DNA from: JAAERC01 sp032123495
GTDB taxonomy: Bacteria; Zixibacteria; MSB-5A5; GN15; PGXB01
Direction: 5' to 3'
Length of the DNA: 11,831 nt
NCBI GenBank assembly: GCA_032123495.1
Contig: JAQBFG010000033.1
Coordinates: forward strand, 1 to 11,831
Both the position numbers and the translations under genes were made by a program. The notes under the pieces were generated by a model. The model made no database searches and was not told the DNA's origin. It worked only from the letters and a program-made list of their open reading frames with translations. Shown here one piece after another: positions 7,401 through 11,831 of this stretch. How positions within the stretch are numbered: position 1 is the stretch's first letter; each line of letters opens with the position of its first letter.

Positions 7401-7700
7401 TTACCACTTCATTATATTTATATTGCCAATGTCAATACCCTGCCAATTGCGATACAATAGTAAAACAATCGCCAGACCAACCACCGCTTCAGCAGCAGCG
7501 ATGACAATAACAAAAATTGCAAATATCTGACCGGTCAGATTATCAGGTCCGATAAATTTATTAAAAGTAACCAAATTTATATTAACGGCGTTAAACATCA
7601 ATTCCAGCGACATCAGGATACCGATCGCATTACGCCTCGTCAGAACGCCAAAAATACCAATTGCAAACAGAATTGCTGCCAGGGCGAGATATTGTAACAT
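7401..7700 (-). CDS. nuoK: NADH-quinone oxidoreductase subunit K
   Basis: NuoK is a small three-helix membrane subunit that sits between NuoJ and NuoN and carries glutamates of the central charged axis of the membrane arm. The 99 residues are the standard length. Glu33 in GILMSLELMFNAVNINLVTFN and Glu71 in IVIAAAEAVVGLAIVLLLYRN correspond to the essential E36 and E72 of E. coli. The helices lie at about 2-20, 27-47 and 58-83. The ATG overlaps the nuoJ stop by one base (TGATG), so translation is coupled, and nuoL starts one base after its stop. Confidence 0.96.
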   Translation of the reverse strand: MLQYLALAAILFAIGIFGVLTRRNAIGILMSLELMFNAVNINLVTFNKFIGPDNLTGQIFAIFVIVIAAAEAVVGLAIVLLLYRNWQGIDIGNINIMKW

Positions 7701-8206
7701 CAGATTTTCTCCCTTCTGGCCAAAACAATAGCACCTATCATAGCTGCCAACAGAACAATCGAAACAACCTCAAACGGTAAAACAAAATCGGTCATCAATA
7801 ACTTACCCAAAGTAAGAGTGTTATTTTCCGGAAGAGGAGAATCAACAACTTTCCAGACTGAGTAACCAAATGAACCAAGACTGGTAAGCAAAAATCCGGC
7901 GCAGACAAAAATTGCGACGGTGACATTGTCATTGCTCTGAATAATTTTCTTATTAGCCAAACGTGATGTTAACATTATTGCAAATATCATCAAAATTGAA
8001 ACCGCTCCGACATAAATCAAAATTTGGACCGCGGCCAAAAATTCAGCTTCGAGTAAAATATATATCCCGGCAACACTAAACAGACAAAGAATCAAAAACA
8101 AAGCGCAATGGAATATATTCCTCAGCGAAACAACATAAATAGCTGAGACAATTATTATAAACGATAGCAAATAGAAAAACAGTTGTGATACTTCAACGCC
8201 AAACAC
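7700..8206 (-). CDS. nuoJ: NADH-quinone oxidoreductase subunit J
   Basis: NuoJ is a five-helix membrane subunit next to NuoH and NuoK; its third helix is thought to undergo the rearrangement that couples quinone reduction to pumping. The 168-residue protein contains the hallmark LLEAEFLAAVQILIYVGAVSILMIFAIML (51-79), with Glu55, Tyr65 and Gly67. The gene appears to start with GTG at 8206, two bases after the nuoI stop, with a GGGG-containing ribosome site (8217-8220) 10 nt upstream. The next in-frame Met codons lie deep inside the third helix region, which supports the GTG. Helix 5 near the C-terminus (about 142-164) is followed by a short basic end. Confidence 0.95.
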   Translation of the reverse strand: MFGVEVSQLFFYLLSFIIIVSAIYVVSLRNIFHCALFLILCLFSVAGIYILLEAEFLAAVQILIYVGAVSILMIFAIMLTSRLANKKIIQSNDNVTVAIFVCAGFLLTSLGSFGYSVWKVVDSPLPENNTLTLGKLLMTDFVLPFEVVSIVLLAAMIGAIVLARREKI

Positions 8207-8208
8207 TG

Positions 8209-8841
8209 TTACTTATCCCCTTCAGCATTATTATTATCTTCCTGTTCGGTTCTGGTCTCGTTTTGTTTCTCTTTCGGTTTTATCTCTTCCTGCGGCTTAG
8301 GAGCCTCGGTTTCTATCTTAGGCTCGGCAGGCTTTTCAGCCGTTGCTTCTGACTTGGCCTCTGCCGGTTTTGCGGCCGGTTTCGGTTCTCTCTTTTTCTT
8401 CGGTTCGTACGGCACATCGCGGCCCATTTCCTGCAACTTATCGGTATGCCAGATCAAATCTGTCTTGTCCCATGTCGCGAATTCATATTTACCGGTCATT
8501 TTGATAGCAGCAAAGTTGCACGCTTCCTCGCATAACCCGCAGAAACAGCAGAGAGTGTTATCAACAATAAAATCTTTTAGATGTCGTTTTTTCTTATCAT
8601 CTTTTTCGTAAACGATCTTTATCGCGGCCGACGGACAGGCCCGTTCACACAATAAACAGGTGGTGCAGTTGAGTTCACCGGTTTCTTTATCAGACAGAAG
8701 AATCACTATCCCGCGTGAGCGTTCCGGCATCGTCCACCGCTCATCAGGATACTGAATCGTAACCTCTTTACGCGGCAGATGTTTGGCCGTCGTAATCAGT
8801 CCGATAAACAGATTTTTTATGGCATCAACCAATTTTCTCAC
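8209..8841 (-). CDS. nuoI: NADH-quinone oxidoreductase subunit I (two 4Fe-4S clusters) with long charged tail
   Basis: NuoI carries the 4Fe-4S clusters N6a and N6b that pass electrons to NuoB. The first cluster motif is Cys59-x2-Cys62-x2-Cys65-x3-Cys69-Pro; the second is Cys98-x2-Cys101-x2-Cys104-x3-Cys108, followed by Asn109 where Pro is usual, with an additional Cys at 99. The core ends near residue 145 (GKYEFATWDKTDLIWHTDKLQEMG), as in other NuoI. Residues 147-210 then form a low-complexity tail of Pro, Ala, Lys and Glu, with repeated PKP/PAEP/KPAE-like units, ending in an acidic, Asn-rich stretch; this makes the protein 210 residues against about 180 in E. coli. The start is GTG at 8841, overlapping the nuoH stop by four bases (GTGA). 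The protein should sit on the cytoplasmic face. With no nuoE, F or G nearby, its electron source is uncertain. Confidence 0.96.
   Translation of the reverse strand: MRKLVDAIKNLFIGLITTAKHLPRKEVTIQYPDERWTMPERSRGIVILLSDKETGELNCTTCLLCERACPSAAIKIVYEKDDKKKRHLKDFIVDNTLCCFCGLCEEACNFAAIKMTGKYEFATWDKTDLIWHTDKLQEMGRDVPYEPKKKREPKPAAKPAEAKSEATAEKPAEPKIETEAPKPQEEIKPKEKQNETRTEQEDNNNAEGDK
8217..8222 (-). promoter_or_regulatory. Ribosome binding site deciding the GTG start of nuoJ
   Basis: AAGGGG on the minus strand ends 10 nt before the GTG at 8206 and lies inside the last codons of nuoI. It supports GTG as the nuoJ start, since no ATG is present at this end of the gene. Confidence 0.5.
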
Positions 8842-9881
8842 CAGTTAAACCACCCTGAATATTTCATCCATCCGGCCAAAATAAGATTTGCAAATGCCAA
8901 CGGCAGGAGGAATTTCCACGAGAACTCCATCAGCTGATCGACCCGCAAACGCGGATAGGTCCAGCGGAACCACATAAAAACAAAAACCAATCCAAACGTC
9001 TTGATCAGGAACCAAGCCCATGACGGCAAAAACGGTCCCTGCCAGCCGCCGAGGAAAAGTGTTGCCCCGATAGCTGAAACAGTAAACATATTTATAAACT
9101 CCGCCAGGAAAAACATGGCGAATTTCATTCCTGAGTATTCAATATTAAATCCGGCCACCAGTTCCTGTTCTGCTTCCGGAAGATCAAACGGCGTCCGGTT
9201 GGTTTCGGCAGTGGCGGCAATAATGTAAATCACAAAAGCAATCGGACCAAACGGCATCCTGAAAATGTACCACTGATAAATCAGCGCCTGCGATTCGACA
9301 ATATCAACCATCGAAAGCGATCCGGCAAAAAGGACGACACTTAAGATCGCCACAATCATCGGGACTTCGTAGCTGACCACCTGCGCCGCCGAACGCATAC
9401 CGCCGAGTAAGGCATATTTGTTATTAGAGCCCCATCCTGCCATCAGAAGTGATATAATAGTAAAAGTTGTTATCGCCACAATATATAGAATACCGATATT
9501 CAGATCCGAAACAATCAGACCCTTACCAAAAGGAACTGTCACATAAACGGCAAAAGCGGCGACAAAACAGATAATCGGCGCCCAGTAAAAGACAGGTCGA
9601 TCTACTTTTGTCGGGGTAATATCTTCTTTTTGGATAAGTTTTATAGCATCGGCAATCGTCTGGAGCAATCCGTGCCAGCCGGTTAACATCGGACCCATCC
9701 GCTGCTGAAAATCGGCCGAGAGTTTTCTTTCCCACCAAACCAAAAAGAGAGCGATCAAAGCCAAAATACCAAAAATAATCACCGCCGAAACAACCAGTGA
9801 AATCAGGTCGACCCATACCTGCGGGATTCCGGTGGCAACTAACTGCTCATACAGATATTCAAAAATGCCGATCAGTTCCAT
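8838..9881 (-). CDS. nuoH: NADH-quinone oxidoreductase subunit H
   Basis: NuoH anchors the peripheral arm to the membrane and forms most of the quinone entry tunnel and the first charged residues of the proton path. The 347-residue protein shows the family's conserved segments: ERKLSADFQQRMGPMLTGWHGLLQ (51-74), KLIQKEDITP (81-90), GWGSNNKYALLGGMRSAAQVVSYE (149-172), and the acidic loop ETNRTPFDLPEAEQELVAGFNIEYSGMKFA (226-255), followed by FFLAEFINMF (257-266). About eight transmembrane helices are expected. It starts with ATG at 9881, sharing one base with the nuoD stop (TAATG), and GGAGG at 9892-9896 lies 10 nt upstream. The direct D-to-H junction is notable because nuoE, F and G would lie here in many operons. 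Confidence 0.97.
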   Translation of the reverse strand: MELIGIFEYLYEQLVATGIPQVWVDLISLVVSAVIIFGILALIALFLVWWERKLSADFQQRMGPMLTGWHGLLQTIADAIKLIQKEDITPTKVDRPVFYWAPIICFVAAFAVYVTVPFGKGLIVSDLNIGILYIVAITTFTIISLLMAGWGSNNKYALLGGMRSAAQVVSYEVPMIVAILSVVLFAGSLSMVDIVESQALIYQWYIFRMPFGPIAFVIYIIAATAETNRTPFDLPEAEQELVAGFNIEYSGMKFAMFFLAEFINMFTVSAIGATLFLGGWQGPFLPSWAWFLIKTFGLVFVFMWFRWTYPRLRVDQLMEFSWKFLLPLAFANLILAGWMKYSGWFNW

Positions 9882-10996
9882 TACCTGTCAACCTCCGGCA
9901 AAATAATATCGAGTGAAGCCATAATCGCGACCACATCGGCGATCTTAACACCTTTTACCAGTTCCGGCATAACCTGAAGCTGATTAAATGAGCCGCCGCG
10001 CATTTTGACTCGAAGCGGTTTTTTTGTATCGCCGGTTGATTGAACATAAACACCCATCTCACCTCGAGAATTTTCAATCCGGCTGTAAACCTCGCCTTTG
10101 GCAGGTTTAAAATTAGCTTTAACCATTTTGCCAGTATTCGGCTCAACATCGACAATCTGTTCAATTGCCTGACGAACGATCTTGGCCGACTCGCGCATCT
10201 CTTTGATACGGATCACATATCTATCGTAACAATCACCATTGTGGCAAATCGGAATATCAAATTTGAATCGATCATAAATCGAATATGGATCATCACGACG
10301 CAGATCGTATTTGACCCCGGATGCCCGAAGCGATGGACCGGAAACGCCATACGCAATCGCCAATTCGGGAGACAGATTGCCGACATCTTTGTTGCGTACC
10401 ATAAATATCGGGTTTTCGGTCAGCATCCGTTCGTAGTCATCTATCTTATGATCAACTGTGGCCAAAAATTCTTTACATTTCGGAATAAATTCCGGCGGGA
10501 TATCTCTGGAGACCCCACCGATTCTAATATAATTATAGGTCAATCTCTGACCGCAGGTCATCTCAAACATATCGAGAATATCTTCCCGCTCGCGGAAAGA
10601 ATACAGAAATGGCGTGATCGCACCAAGATCAAGAGCGGTTGTCCCATACCAGATCATATGGCTGGCGATACGATTGAGCTCCAGCATAATGACCCGGAGA
10701 TATTCGGCGTATTCGGGAACCTCTATTCCGGCCATCTTTTCAACCGCCAGCGAGAAAACTTCGTTGCAGCTCATCGATGTACAGTATTCGAAACGATCCA
10801 TCACCGGAATGCACTGAGCATAGGTACGGTTTTCGCAGATTTTTTCAAGTGAACGATGCAGATACCCGATAACCGGTTCGGCCCTGACAATAACTTCGCC
10901 ATCCATCGTCAATATAAAACGGCAGACACCATGCGTCGAAGGATGGTGTGGGCCCATATTGACCTGGAATTCTTCTGTGCGAAGTCCTTCTGTCAT
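9881..10996 (-). CDS. nuoD: NADH-quinone oxidoreductase subunit D (49-kDa type)
   Basis: NuoD forms the quinone-binding cavity together with NuoB at the end of the iron-sulfur chain. The 371-residue protein begins with the conserved GPHHPSTHG (residues 15-23), whose histidines line the quinone pocket, and has Asp67 and Tyr71 in MDRFEYCTSMSCNE, the Tyr being the residue known to contact the quinone head group. The C-terminus DVVAIMASLDIILPEVDR fits the usual NuoD ending. It is a stand-alone subunit, not fused to NuoC. The start at 10996 shares one base with the nuoC stop (TAATG), and GAGGT (11003-11007) is 6 nt upstream. It descends from the large subunit of NiFe hydrogenases, but the hydrogenase metal-binding cysteines are not present, so a hydrogenase is ruled out. 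Confidence 0.97.
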   Translation of the reverse strand: MTEGLRTEEFQVNMGPHHPSTHGVCRFILTMDGEVIVRAEPVIGYLHRSLEKICENRTYAQCIPVMDRFEYCTSMSCNEVFSLAVEKMAGIEVPEYAEYLRVIMLELNRIASHMIWYGTTALDLGAITPFLYSFREREDILDMFEMTCGQRLTYNYIRIGGVSRDIPPEFIPKCKEFLATVDHKIDDYERMLTENPIFMVRNKDVGNLSPELAIAYGVSGPSLRASGVKYDLRRDDPYSIYDRFKFDIPICHNGDCYDRYVIRIKEMRESAKIVRQAIEQIVDVEPNTGKMVKANFKPAKGEVYSRIENSRGEMGVYVQSTGDTKKPLRVKMRGGSFNQLQVMPELVKGVKIADVVAIMASLDIILPEVDR

Positions 10997-11469
10997 TATT
11001 CTACCTCAGGCATCCTTTTAAAATCGGGCGCGTCCCAGTTTTTAAGCATCGGATGACCCTGATCCCATTCGTCAGGCAACAGAAACCGTTTCAGATTTGG
11101 ATGATTATTTATATTGATACCGTACAGTTCCCAGATTTCTCGTTCAAACCAGTTGGCGCCGATCCAGACCGACATAACCGAATCAACTTCGGCTCCCTTA
11201 TATTCCATCACCAGCTTCAGATCAAAGCGAATATGCTTTTTGATCGAAGCAAGATTATAGACAATTTCAAATTTTTCACCGGTATCGACTGCACCGATAT
11301 TACAGAGGAAATCCATTAAAAGCTTATCATCAGTTTTAACCGCTTCACAGATCTCAACCAGATTTTCTTTTTTAATAAGGAAAAACGGTTCGAATTTGCC
11401 GGTTTCCAGAAGTTCTAACTTATCGCCAAACTTCTCGGTCAAATATGTTGTCAGCTCTTCAAAAGTCAT
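10996..11469 (-). CDS. nuoC: NADH-quinone oxidoreductase subunit C (30-kDa type)
   Basis: NuoC is a structural subunit of the connecting module without a redox cofactor, packed on NuoD. The 157-residue protein has the family signature WFEREIWELYGININNHPNLKRFLLPDEWDQGHPMLKNW (residues 107-145), the standard 30-kDa subunit motif. The N-terminal half (about 1-60) is variable, as usual. The length is typical for a separate NuoC. The start at 11469 lies 18 nt after the nuoB stop; an AAGGAAG stretch at about 11481-11487 is the only ribosome site, at a rather long distance (about 13 nt). The stop overlaps the nuoD start by one base. Confidence 0.95.
   Translation of the reverse strand: MTFEELTTYLTEKFGDKLELLETGKFEPFFLIKKENLVEICEAVKTDDKLLMDFLCNIGAVDTGEKFEIVYNLASIKKHIRFDLKLVMEYKGAEVDSVMSVWIGANWFEREIWELYGININNHPNLKRFLLPDEWDQGHPMLKNWDAPDFKRMPEVE
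11003..11007 (-). promoter_or_regulatory. Ribosome binding site of nuoD
   Basis: GAGGT on the minus strand lies 6 nt upstream of the nuoD ATG at 10996, inside the last codons of nuoC. It supports the start used here, immediately before the GPHHPSTHG motif. Confidence 0.55.
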
Positions 11470-11487
11470 TATCAGTCAGTCTTCCTT

Positions 11488-11831
11488 TTAACTCCAGTCT
11501 TGGATCTTCTGAAGTTTGACTTTCTCTTGAAGTTTCAGACATCCCTCAAATAGCGATTCCGGTCTGGGGGGACATCCCGGGATATAAACATCAACCGGAA
11601 CAATATGGTCGATTCCCTTCTCAACCGCATAGCTGTCATAATAAAACGGTCCACCGCCAACGGTACAGCCACCCATCGCAATAACATAGCGCGGTTCGGC
11701 CATTTGATCATAAAGTAGTTTCAGCCGGGGAGCCATTTTTTTGGTGATCGTACCGGCGGCAATAATCAAATCAGACTGCCGCGGTGAGGCTCGAAATATC
11801 ATTCCAAAACGGTCAAAATCGTAACGTGACG
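11488..11831 (-). CDS. nuoB: NADH-quinone oxidoreductase subunit B, C-terminal part (5' end cut by window)
   Basis: NuoB holds the terminal 4Fe-4S cluster N2 that reduces quinone. The frame continues past the internal ATG at 11802 to the window edge, giving SRYDFDRFGM before IFRASPRQSDLIIAAG, which is conserved NuoB sequence; the ATG at 11802 is therefore not the start. The readable 113 residues include two of the four cluster ligands: the Cys of AMGGCTVGGGPF and the Cys of VYIPGCPPRPESL. The other two ligands, the adjacent CysCys pair of the N-terminal half, would lie beyond the right edge. The protein ends KLQKIQDWS, and nuoC follows after 18 nt. nuoA would be expected upstream, outside the window. 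Confidence 0.95.
   Translation of the reverse strand, partial: SRYDFDRFGMIFRASPRQSDLIIAAGTITKKMAPRLKLLYDQMAEPRYVIAMGGCTVGGGPFYYDSYAVEKGIDHIVPVDVYIPGCPPRPESLFEGCLKLQEKVKLQKIQDWS

Noticed and set aside
10040..10852. Open frame of 270 codons on the plus strand opposite nuoD
   Set aside because: It is antisense to a strongly conserved gene, shows no recognisable domain, and is explained by the codon pattern of nuoD on the other strand.
9881..10996. Possibility that the cluster encodes a membrane-bound hydrogenase (Ech/Mbh-like) rather than complex I
   Set aside because: The NuoD homologue lacks the NiFe-binding cysteine pairs, and the full set nuoB-D, H-N in canonical order with quinone-site residues indicates complex I.

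Overview
The window is almost entirely one minus-strand gene cluster for respiratory complex I (proton-pumping NADH/ferredoxin:quinone oxidoreductase type), read from high to low coordinates in the order nuoB (partial), nuoC, nuoD, nuoH, nuoI, nuoJ, nuoK, nuoL, nuoM, nuoN. Genes are packed with 1-4 nt overlaps or gaps of 18 nt or less, as expected for one polycistronic transcript. Together they give most of the quinone-reducing connecting module (B, C, D, I) and all of the membrane proton-translocating arm (H, J, K, L, M, N). nuoA would lie just outside the right edge. The NADH-oxidising module genes nuoE, nuoF and nuoG are not between nuoD and nuoH, where many bacteria carry them: nuoD runs directly into nuoH with a 1-nt overlap. 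The complex is therefore either an 11-subunit type fed by another electron donor, or its EFG genes are elsewhere in the genome.

One gene in the cluster is broken. nuoL is read in two frames, 7399 down to about 5918 and then about 5918 down to 5328. Joining them by one base restores a normal-looking NuoL of about 690 residues. This is either a one-base sequencing or assembly error or a recent frameshift; no canonical slippery site is visible.

Downstream of nuoN, after a 103-nt AT-rich gap with a plausible promoter, lie two further minus-strand genes: a two-helix DUF502 membrane protein and a fusion of a PTS EIIA type-2 domain with a pair of CBS domains. At the left edge, convergent to these, is the 3' part of an M16-family zinc-peptidase-like gene on the plus strand, followed by a strong rho-independent terminator. 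No stretch over 300 bases lacks a gene. I saw no tRNA, rRNA, CRISPR array or insertion sequence.

The organism is a free-living-type bacterium with a moderately AT-leaning genome. Gene content (EFG-less nuo block, DUF502, EIIA-CBS fusion, M16 peptidase) and the style of the proteins recall FCB-group or candidate-phylum bacteria such as Zixibacteria, but this placement is an impression, not shown by the sequence. Most of the window is ordinary core metabolism. The points worth a second look are the nuoL frame break, the missing EFG module, a long charged Pro/Ala/Lys/Glu-rich tail on NuoI, an extra hydrophobic C-terminal segment on NuoL, and the intergenic palindrome.
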